Source: Candidatus Methanofrustulum fimipullorum
Lineage (GTDB): Archaea; Halobacteriota; Methanosarcinia; Methanosarcinales; Methanosarcinaceae
Assembly: GCA_012518265.1 (NCBI GenBank)
Contig: JAAYST010000015.1
Span: 1 to 43,586 of the forward strand
Reading direction: 5' to 3'
DNA length: 43,586 nucleotides
Below the pieces are notes generated by a model. The model did no database searches and was not told the DNA's origin. It saw only the letters and a program-made list of their open reading frames with translations. Positions 1-6,630 of the stretch are shown here, one piece after another; the first letter of the stretch is position 1, and every line of letters starts with the position of its first letter. The translations under genes and the position numbers were made by a program.

Positions 1-62
1 CCGGAAACGCTGCATATGGACTTTACCGAAAATTTTTAAAAAAGAAAGGATTTGAAAAATAA
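1..62 (+). CDS. C-terminal end of an unidentified protein (partial)
   Basis: The window opens inside an open frame (codons from base 3) that encodes about 19 residues ending LYRKFLKKKGFEK and stops at TAA 60-62. The pattern with N, A and LY followed by KKGFE resembles the last strand of GNAT acetyltransferases, but this is too little to assign. The other two frames close earlier or look less coding-like. The gene converges on the small minus-strand gene that follows. The call as a gene end is tentative. Confidence 0.3.
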   Translation, partial: GNAAYGLYRKFLKKKGFEK

Positions 63-80
63 AAATCTTTGAATTCACAT

Positions 81-338
81 TCACATATTATATTTTTTTC
101 TAATAATACGTTCACCGATTACTACAATTAAAATCGCAATAAGACTTGGCACAATTCCCCACGTCATTATAAAAATCATAATCTTATTTACAAAAGACGG
201 GAAATTTATTGCAAAACCAGTTAAAATATATATTAACGATAAAATAAGTATAAATATTGCAATCGAGAAACATATTTTTGCGACAATGTTTAATATATAT
301 AATACAATTTTAACTTTTTCTATTTGAGATTCATTCAT
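81..338 (-). CDS. small two-helix membrane protein, unknown function
   Basis: This 85-residue protein has a charged N-terminus (about residues 1-10), a first hydrophobic stretch at about 11-42 rich in I and L, and a second at about 52-74, followed by a basic tail (RIIRKKY). That gives two predicted membrane helices with a short FPSFVNK loop. I recognise no family. It starts at ATG 338 with a weak GGGAAG upstream and ends in TGA. It is divergent from the restriction-modification operon, so 339-518 carries both promoters. Small membrane proteins beside defence genes are sometimes part of them, but nothing in the sequence shows that here. Confidence 0.6.
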   Translation of the reverse strand: MNESQIEKVKIVLYILNIVAKICFSIAIFILILSLIYILTGFAINFPSFVNKIMIFIMTWGIVPSLIAILIVVIGERIIRKKYNM

Positions 339-483
339 AAATATAACTTCCCGATATTGTAATATTTACAAGCTTTAATATAAAGCTTTAGTCTTTTTTT
401 TAGTTTTCAGTTTCATACTTTTTTGTTCATTTAACTTTTTTTTCATTCGTTTAATTCGAACATAATTATATTTTATTCGTATC

Positions 484-492
484 TTATAAATA
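484..492 (+). promoter_or_regulatory. TATA box of the restriction-modification operon
   Basis: TTATAAATA lies 35 bases before the ATG at 519. An archaeal start site is expected about 25-30 bases downstream (about 512), leaving a leader of only a few bases. No Shine-Dalgarno precedes the ATG, in keeping with leaderless translation. Confidence 0.5.
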
Positions 493-518
493 TTTAAAGA
501 AAAATATAATATGTCGTT

Positions 519-1289
519 ATGGTTGATTCAGAAAAGATTATAAAAAGCAAAAAAAGGGTCCAAATGCATGGAGAAGTTTTAACTCCTAAAAAAGTGGTTC
601 GAAAAATGCTTGATACGCCCGATATAAGGGATTTGTCTAAAGATTTGGAGACTACGTTTTTGGAACCGGGAGCAGGAGAAGGTGCTTTTTTGTCTGAAAT
701 TTTGGAAAGAAAATTGAAAACGGTTCATAAAATGTATTGTGAATCGATTATACAATATGAAAATTATTCTTTATTTGCTTTATCGACATTGTACGGGGTC
801 GAATATTTAGAAGACAATACTACTGCTTGTGTTTTAAATTTGTATGATATTTTTTATAAGTATTATAAGTCGGCTTCTGAAAAGTTTAATCGAAAGATTA
901 AAAATAAGATTCTGGATTGTGCAAAAATTATCATAAAATCAAATATTGTTCAAGGAGATTTTTTAACTAAAAAAACAGCCAAAGGAAAATATTTAATATT
1001 CAGTGAATGGAAACCTGTTAACTTATACAAAGGAAGAACGATTACGGTTAACAGAACTGAATATACTTTAGATGAAATTATTGAAAAGAAAGAAAAAGAA
1101 CCAGGTGAATATATAAGCGGTTATTATAGAAAATACGGAAGACTTCCTCAAGATAATCAGTCTTCTATTTTCGATTTCGATAACTTTGAAAACCCCGATG
1201 AATCGGAAACTGTTGAAGTTAAATACAGATATAAAACATGTAAAATTACGGATGTTCATTTAGAATTAATGGAGGAACTTTATGAGTAA
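519..1289 (+). CDS. N6-adenine methyltransferase-like protein of an R-M operon, lacking NPPY
   Basis: This 256-residue protein has the start of an amino-methyltransferase fold. It shows the HGEVLTPKKVVRKMLD segment common to N6-adenine methylases (about residues 17-32), SAM-binding motif I in the form FLEPGAGEGAFL (about 47-58), an acidic strand-2 motif YGVEYLEDN (about 91-99), and a motif III-like NIVQGDFL (about 145). No catalytic NPPY/DPPY follows; instead there is EWKPVNLYKGRTI and an acidic tail. It is therefore either an inactive or regulatory partner or one that completes its active site with the next protein. The next gene begins inside its last codons behind a perfect GGAGG, so the two are translationally coupled. 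Proteins of this size are known next to helicase-methylase restriction enzymes in Firmicutes and other bacteria, so the operon was probably acquired. The role as R-M partner is inferred. Confidence 0.75.
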   Translation: MVDSEKIIKSKKRVQMHGEVLTPKKVVRKMLDTPDIRDLSKDLETTFLEPGAGEGAFLSEILERKLKTVHKMYCESIIQYENYSLFALSTLYGVEYLEDNTTACVLNLYDIFYKYYKSASEKFNRKIKNKILDCAKIIIKSNIVQGDFLTKKTAKGKYLIFSEWKPVNLYKGRTITVNRTEYTLDEIIEKKEKEPGEYISGYYRKYGRLPQDNQSSIFDFDNFENPDESETVEVKYRYKTCKITDVHLELMEELYE

Positions 1290-4200
1290 AATTATAATTA
1301 AGCCATATGAAGAGCAGATTTTGAAAATTTATGGCTATATATTGCCACGTGTTCCTAGCCATGAGGGTTATGTAAAAATTGGTGAAACTACCAGACAAAC
1401 AGAGACAAGGATTAAAGAACAGTTGGGAACGGCGGGTCTGAAGCATGAGCTTTTATTTGAAAGGAAAGCTCAAAGGTCGGACGGAACTTGGTTTCACGAT
1501 TCCGATTTGCACAGGTTTTTAACGGAAGAAAAAAACGTAAAAAGAAAAGTTTTTAATGATACTGCAAACGAATGGTTTTATTTTAACGGATATTTACAAA
1601 AGGCGGAAGAATTTACCGACGAATTTATCAATAGAGATTTTGATGAAGTCCAAATTTCAAAAGACAAATTCGATTACGTTTTAAGATCCGAACAGCAACT
1701 GGCAGTCGATGAAACTTATAATTATTATATGAAATATAAAGGCGATCCGAATTTTGAAATAAGCAGTTTTTTGTGGAATGCAAAACCGAGATTTGGAAAA
1801 ACGTTGTCTACTTACGATTTTATTTTGAGAATTAGAGCTGAAAATGTTTTAATTGTGACAAACAGACCGGCTATTGCGAATTCGTGGTATGACGATTTTC
1901 GTAAATTTATAGGTTGGAGAAAACCTCATTTGAGGTTTGTTTCGGAAACTGACGCTTTGAAAGGAAAAGCGTTTTCAAGAGACGATTATGTAAAACGCTT
2001 TTCAAATGACGAAAACACATTTGGTCAAGTTGTTTTTATTTCACTTCAGGATTTGAAAGGCGCACGTTTTGCAGGTGGAGATTATGATAAACTTTCGTGG
2101 GTTCCCGAAATCGATTGGGATTTGTTGGTTATTGATGAAGCTCATGAAGGTGTTGATACTAAAAAGACTGAAAACGTGTTTTCAAAAATCAAAAGAGATT
2201 TCACTCTTCATTTGTCGGGAACTCCTTTTAAAGCTTTGGCAAACAACAAATTTTCATATGATCAAATTTACAATTGGTCTTATTTAGATGAACAAAAGAA
2301 GAAGTTGAATTGGAATTACAGTTTCGGCAGTAATCCTTATGAGCGTTTGCCTACGTTAAATCTGTTTACTTACCAATTGAGTAAAATGATTGAAGAGCGT
2401 GTTTCCAAAGGTGTCACTTTTGATGATAATGAAAATTATGATTATGCTTTTGATTTAAACGAGTTTTTTAAAACGAAATCTAACGGAAAATTCGTTTACG
2501 AGGAAAGCGTTAATGCTTTTTTGGATAATTTGTGTTCCGGAAAATATCCTTTTGCCGAAAGCAAATATCAAAATGAATTAAATCATACATTTTGGCTTCT
2601 TCCTCGTGTTGCTTCTGCTAAAGCGATGGAGAATTTGTTGAAAAACCATCACTTTTTCAAAGATTATACTGTTGTTTTGGCGGCAGGAGACGGTTTGGCT
2701 TTAGTTGATGAAAATCACAACATTGATAATATTAGAAATGGAAATACAGGCGATGTTGGCAGTTTAGGTGATGAATTTGCAGATGACGAGCTTTTAATTA
2801 ACGCAGACGATTTTAATGAAAACGAAAAGAGTTATGACAAAGTTAAAAATGCGATTAAGAATTTCGAAAAGACGATTACTCTTTCTGTAGGCCAACTTAC
2901 AACAGGTGTTACAATTCCTGAGTGGACGGCCGTTTTGATGTTAAACAATATCAAATCTCCAAGTCTTTATTTCCAAGCGGCTTTCAGAGCACAAAATCCT
3001 TATGAATTTGTCAAAGACGGTAAACTTTTCAGGAAAGAAAATTCTTACATTTTTGATTTTGCACCTGACAGAACACTCGTTCTTTATGACGAATTTGCTG
3101 TTAATTTAAACCCGGCTGAAGATCCGAGCAGAAAAAACAATATCAAAGAACTGCTCAACTTTTTCCCCGTAATCGGCGAAGACGAAGACGGTTTTATGAA
3201 AGAATTAGATGCGGAATCCGTTTTGTCAATTCCTCGTTTAATAAAAGCCAAAGAAGTCGTAAAACGTGGATTTATGAGCAATCTTTTATTTGCGAACATT
3301 TCCGGAATATTCAAAGCACCGTCTGAAGTTACCGATATTTTGCAAAAAATAAGACCGGAAGAAAATAAAAGATTTGGAAATCATAAAGAAATCGAACTCA
3401 ATGACGTTCATTTAGACGACGACGATAATGTTAAAATTCCCGGATCTATGGTAATTAATACAACAAACGACATTTTCGGTAAAAAAATCTACCGCAAAAT
3501 TGACATTCCCGTTCCGGATTTTTCCAAAGTGACCGTTTCAAAAAAGAAACCCGATTTAAACGACCCGATAAATGCTATCGTAAAGAAAGTTACCGAATCA
3601 ACAAACGATTCTTTTAACGATTTCGCCGAAAAATTCAATCTTAACAAAACCCAATTAAAAAATACCAAGAAAAGTTTTGAAAAATCAGTTACAAACGCCG
3701 TAACAGATGAATTGCACGATTTTTATGTTACTGAAAACGAATTGAATTTGGAAAAAGAAAAGGAAATTTTTAAAGCAGGCACCGTCGAAGAACTTGTTAA
3801 CGAAATTGAATTTAATTACGAGCAAAAGAGAAAAGAAGTTCAAAGCGACTTTTTACAAAACTTAGGAGACAGTATTCAAGTCATTGCCGAAAAAACAGTT
3901 GAACTTGAATACGAAAAAATCGAAGAGACCAAGAAGAAAAAATCAGAAGACGACGTTAGAAGTCACTTAAGAGGATTTTCACGCACAATTCCTATATTTT
4001 TAATGGCTTACGGCACAAAAGAAACAACAATAGACAACTTCGAAGAAAACATAGAACCCGAAATTTTCGAAGAAATAACCGGAATTACCATTTCCGAATT
4101 CAGAAAACTAAGAGACGGATTCGACTACATCGACGAAGCCGGCAACAACCGCAAATTCAAAGGCTTATTCGACAAAATCGTCTTCAACGCAAGCGTTTCG

Positions 4201-5703
4201 GAATTCATGAACAAAAAAGAAGAACTCTCAAACTATTTCGACGAAGAAAAAGAAGACATATTCAATTACATTCCCCCTCAAGAAACGAATCAAATATTCA
4301 CTCCCCGAAGCGTCGTCAAACTCATGTTAGACAAACTTGAAAAAGAAAACCCCGGAATATTTGAAAATTACAACACAAAATTCATAGATCTTTATTCAAA
4401 AAGCGGCTTATTTATAACTGAAATCATAAAACGTTTAAACAAAAACCTAAAATCTCAAATCCCCAACGATCATGAAAGAATCACTTGGATATTAGAAAAC
4501 CAGATATATGCCGTCTGTCCATCAAAAATAATTCACAAAATCGTCACAAACTACGTATACGGCAACCTGACCGGAATTTCAAAACAAAACATAGTCGCAA
4601 CCGACCTTTCAGAAGCTGCCAAAAACGAAAAAATGCAACAAGAACTACAAAAAGCCTACGGAGGTAAAAACATTAAATTTGACGTAATAATCGGAAACCC
4701 ACCATATCAAGACGAATCGATAGGAGATAATAAAACCTACACCCCACCCATTTATCATAAATTTATGGATCAATCGTACGAAATAGCCGAAAAAGTAATG
4801 TTGATCACACCCGCACGATTTTTATTTAACGCCGGCAGTACTCCAAAAGCATGGAATCGAAAAATGTTAGATGATGAACATCTTAAAGTAGTATATTATG
4901 AATCAGACGGTTCAAAAATATTTCCAAATACAGATATAAAAGGCGGAATCGCAGTAACGTATCGGGATTCAAATAAAAAGTTTGGTAAAATAGGTTTTTT
5001 TACAGCTTTCGATGAATTAAAGTCTACAATCGATAAAGTTGTTAACGATGATTTTCTCCCATTCAATGAATTAATTTATGCTCCAGAAAGTTATAGATTA
5101 AGTGATGTAATTCACGTTGAAAATCCTGATGTGAAGTCTAGATTAAGTGAAGGGCATGAATATGATTTGAGTACAAATATTTTCGATAGACTTGATAATT
5201 TATTTTATGATGAAAATCCGAATGACGGGAAAGAATATATACAAATATATGGTAGACAGAAAAATAAACGTTTATATAAATGGTTTAGACGTGATTATAT
5301 AACTGACCACGAGAATTTTTTAAAATATAAGGTAATGGTACCAAAATCAAATGGTTCAGGTGCGATTGGTGAAGTTTTAAGCACGCCCCTTATCGGGGCG
5401 CCCCTTATCGGGCATACTCAAACATTCATAAGTATTGGGAAATTTGAAACTGAGAAAGAAGCAGAAGCTTGTCTTAAATACGTTAAGACTAAATTTGCAA
5501 GGGCACTTTTAGGAACGCTCAAAGTTACGCAAGATAATAAGAAAGGTGCATGGGCAAATGTTCCACTTCAAGATTTTACAGAAAATTCGGATATCGATTG
5601 GTCAAAGTCAATTCCAGAAATTGACCAACAATTATATAAAAAATATGGTTTGAATAAACAAGAAATCGATTTTATTGAAGAAAATGTGCAACCGATGGAA
5701 TAA
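1282..5703 (+). CDS. single-chain restriction-modification enzyme: GIY-YIG nuclease, SF2 helicase, Eco57I-type methylase
   Basis: This 1473-residue protein reads as four modules. Residues about 8-95 match a GIY-YIG/T5orf172-type nuclease (YGYILPRV, GYVKIGETTRQTETRI). Residues about 130-660 are an SF2 helicase: PRFGKT as Walker A, VIDEAHEG as motif II, LHLSGTPFKAL as motif III, and TTGVTIPEW and YFQAAFRAQNP as motifs V/VI. A long charged coiled-coil-like region spans about 760-900. From about 1005 there is an N6-adenine methylase: QIFTPRSVVKLMLDK, a variant motif I (IDLYSKSGLFITEI, not DPxxGxG), and catalytic FDVIIGNPPYQ near 1140. The C-terminal part should recognise the target and ends in SIPEIDQQLYKKYGL, a typical ending in this family. 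The family is known from bacteria but not well characterised. The start at 1282 has GGAGG six bases upstream inside the previous gene. Codon third positions change along the gene (see findings). Confidence 0.9.
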   Translation: MSKIIIKPYEEQILKIYGYILPRVPSHEGYVKIGETTRQTETRIKEQLGTAGLKHELLFERKAQRSDGTWFHDSDLHRFLTEEKNVKRKVFNDTANEWFYFNGYLQKAEEFTDEFINRDFDEVQISKDKFDYVLRSEQQLAVDETYNYYMKYKGDPNFEISSFLWNAKPRFGKTLSTYDFILRIRAENVLIVTNRPAIANSWYDDFRKFIGWRKPHLRFVSETDALKGKAFSRDDYVKRFSNDENTFGQVVFISLQDLKGARFAGGDYDKLSWVPEIDWDLLVIDEAHEGVDTKKTENVFSKIKRDFTLHLSGTPFKALANNKFSYDQIYNWSYLDEQKKKLNWNYSFGSNPYERLPTLNLFTYQLSKMIEERVSKGVTFDDNENYDYAFDLNEFFKTKSNGKFVYEESVNAFLDNLCSGKYPFAESKYQNELNHTFWLLPRVASAKAMENLLKNHHFFKDYTVVLAAGDGLALVDENHNIDNIRNGNTGDVGSLGDEFADDELLINADDFNENEKSYDKVKNAIKNFEKTITLSVGQLTTGVTIPEWTAVLMLNNIKSPSLYFQAAFRAQNPYEFVKDGKLFRKENSYIFDFAPDRTLVLYDEFAVNLNPAEDPSRKNNIKELLNFFPVIGEDEDGFMKELDAESVLSIPRLIKAKEVVKRGFMSNLLFANISGIFKAPSEVTDILQKIRPEENKRFGNHKEIELNDVHLDDDDNVKIPGSMVINTTNDIFGKKIYRKIDIPVPDFSKVTVSKKKPDLNDPINAIVKKVTESTNDSFNDFAEKFNLNKTQLKNTKKSFEKSVTNAVTDELHDFYVTENELNLEKEKEIFKAGTVEELVNEIEFNYEQKRKEVQSDFLQNLGDSIQVIAEKTVELEYEKIEETKKKKSEDDVRSHLRGFSRTIPIFLMAYGTKETTIDNFEENIEPEIFEEITGITISEFRKLRDGFDYIDEAGNNRKFKGLFDKIVFNASVSEFMNKKEELSNYFDEEKEDIFNYIPPQETNQIFTPRSVVKLMLDKLEKENPGIFENYNTKFIDLYSKSGLFITEIIKRLNKNLKSQIPNDHERITWILENQIYAVCPSKIIHKIVTNYVYGNLTGISKQNIVATDLSEAAKNEKMQQELQKAYGGKNIKFDVIIGNPPYQDESIGDNKTYTPPIYHKFMDQSYEIAEKVMLITPARFLFNAGSTPKAWNRKMLDDEHLKVVYYESDGSKIFPNTDIKGGIAVTYRDSNKKFGKIGFFTAFDELKSTIDKVVNDDFLPFNELIYAPESYRLSDVIHVENPDVKSRLSEGHEYDLSTNIFDRLDNLFYDENPNDGKEYIQIYGRQKNKRLYKWFRRDYITDHENFLKYKVMVPKSNGSGAIGEVLSTPLIGAPLIGHTQTFISIGKFETEKEAEACLKYVKTKFARALLGTLKVTQDNKKGAWANVPLQDFTENSDIDWSKSIPEIDQQLYKKYGLNKQEIDFIEENVQPME
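5384..5412 (+). repeat. 15-bp GC-rich tandem duplication inside the R-M gene
   Basis: CGCCCCTTATCGGGG at 5384-5398 is followed at once by CGCCCCTTATCGGG at 5399-5412. Each copy can fold into a small hairpin (CGCCCC/GGGGCG). The duplication is in frame and gives PLIGAPLIG in the probable target-recognition region. Its GC content is far above that of the surrounding sequence. Confidence 0.85.
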
Positions 5704-5742
5704 TTTTTTTATATATTTTGAAAAATCGAAAATGTTTTTTTG

Positions 5743-5893
5743 AAAAAGAACAAAGCGAAAAAACAAAATTAGGCCACCAACGCTGAAACCTTAAAGGAAA
5801 AGAATAAAACGAAACAACAGAATTAGGCCACCGACGCTGAAACTGTAACAGAAAGAATAAAACGAAAAAACAGAATTGGGCCACCAACGCAAA
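5743..5893 (+). repeat. dispersed intergenic repeat, three copies of about 54 bp
   Basis: The core AATTAGGCCACCAACGCTGA recurs with its AGGCC at 5771, 5825 and (as GGGCC) 5878, that is every 54 then 53 bases. The units are linked by AAAGAATAAAACGAAAAAACAGA-type sequence. A further copy, nearly identical over about 70 bases, lies in the opposite orientation at 12846-12916. Both sites follow the stop of a gene in the same sense. No protein is encoded, and I know of no named family for this unit. Confidence 0.85.
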
Positions 5894-5903
5894 CGGGACG
5901 TAT

Positions 5904-5924
5904 GACTGGTCCGAAGGACCGGTC
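5904..5924 (+). terminator. GAA-loop hairpin downstream of the R-M operon
   Basis: GACTGGTCC (5904-5912) pairs with GGACCGGTC (5916-5924) with one G-T wobble, leaving the loop GAA. There is no T-run directly behind it, so it may be an RNA-stabilising 3' structure rather than a terminator. Confidence 0.5.
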
Positions 5925-5932
5925 TAACAACC

Positions 5933-5959
5933 GACCCGTTCGCGAATAGCGAACGGGTC
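5933..5959. repeat. 11-bp perfect inverted repeat (hairpin)
   Basis: GACCCGTTCGC (5933-5943) and GCGAACGGGTC (5949-5959) are perfect complements around GAATA. This is the most stable structure in the convergent gap between the R-M operon and rdgB. It may act as a transcription block for either strand or as a repetitive palindrome. Confidence 0.7.
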
Positions 5960-5964
5960 AAATT

Positions 5965-6037
5965 AAAAATCGGGCTCTCAGACGCCCGATTTTTCGGGTC
6001 AGATTAAAAATCGGGCTCTCTAACGCCCGATTTTTTT
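5965..6037. terminator. tandem duplicated terminator hairpins between convergent genes
   Basis: Two near-identical units follow each other. AAAAATCGGGC/GCCCGATTTTT lies at 5965-5994 (loop TCTCAGAC), and the same stem lies at 6006-6035 (loop TCTCTAAC), followed by more T residues. The A-run and T-run flanks make each unit usable in both directions. The second unit lies inside the last codons of rdgB, whose stop codon is at 6004-6006. Confidence 0.75.
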
Positions 6038-6630
6038 AGTAGGAATTCATCAATCGCTCTTCTCCTGTGCGAAATTTTATTTTTCACATCATTTCCTAAT
6101 TCTCCAAACGTCTTTCCCTCATATTCGAAAATCGGATCATATCCGAATCCTTCATTTCCTCGTTCTTCGTGTGCGATTTTTCCTTTAACAATTCCGGAAT
6201 ACGCTTCCGGCTCTTTGTTTGGTTCACAATATGCAATTACCGTTTTGAAATATGCGTTTCTGTTAGTTTCGCCTTTCATCAGTTTTAATACTTTTTGATT
6301 TCCGAGTTTGTCTTCGACAAATCTTGAATAAGGTCCGGGAAAACCGTTTAACGCTTCTATGAAAAGGCCGGAATCGTCTACGATTACGGGAATTTTAAAA
6401 AAGTCGGCTGCACTTTTTGCAGAGGCTTTCGCAATGGGTTCCAATTCGTCTGCTTGAATTTCCGGAAAATCCGTTTTTTCTTGAAGTACTTCAAAACCGA
6501 AAGGTTCCAATATTTCTTTTATTTCTATGAATTTGCCTTTGTTTCCTGTGACAAATACGATTTTCGTTTTGTTTTTGATTTTATTGTTTTTGATTTTATT
6601 GCTTTTGATTTTATCTGTTTCGTGCGTCAA
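6004..6630 (-). CDS. rdgB: XTP/dITP diphosphatase (RdgB/HAM1 family)
   Basis: The protein hydrolyses non-canonical purine triphosphates (XTP, ITP, dITP) to monophosphates and so cleans the nucleotide pool. Family marks are IVFVTGNKGKFIEI near residues 24-37 (phosphate loop), VDDSGLFIEALNGFPGPYS with the acidic metal ligands, GYDPIF, and KNKISHRRRA near the C-terminus. Length is 208 residues against a usual 185-200. The excess is an N-terminal KIKSNKIKNNKIKNK tract encoded by a short A-rich tandem repeat, plus the tail SGVREPDF encoded by the terminator hairpin. The start is TTG at 6630, overlapping the TGA stop of kae1-bud32 (TTGA), with GAGGT eight bases upstream; this argues for translational coupling. 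An internal start just before KIVFVTGN would give the usual length but lacks an ATG. Confidence 0.93.
   Translation of the reverse strand: MTHETDKIKSNKIKNNKIKNKTKIVFVTGNKGKFIEIKEILEPFGFEVLQEKTDFPEIQADELEPIAKASAKSAADFFKIPVIVDDSGLFIEALNGFPGPYSRFVEDKLGNQKVLKLMKGETNRNAYFKTVIAYCEPNKEPEAYSGIVKGKIAHEERGNEGFGYDPIFEYEGKTFGELGNDVKNKISHRRRAIDEFLLKKSGVREPDF

Noticed and set aside
2069-2287. Plus-strand 72-codon frame within the restriction gene
   Set aside because: An out-of-frame shadow inside the helicase domain.
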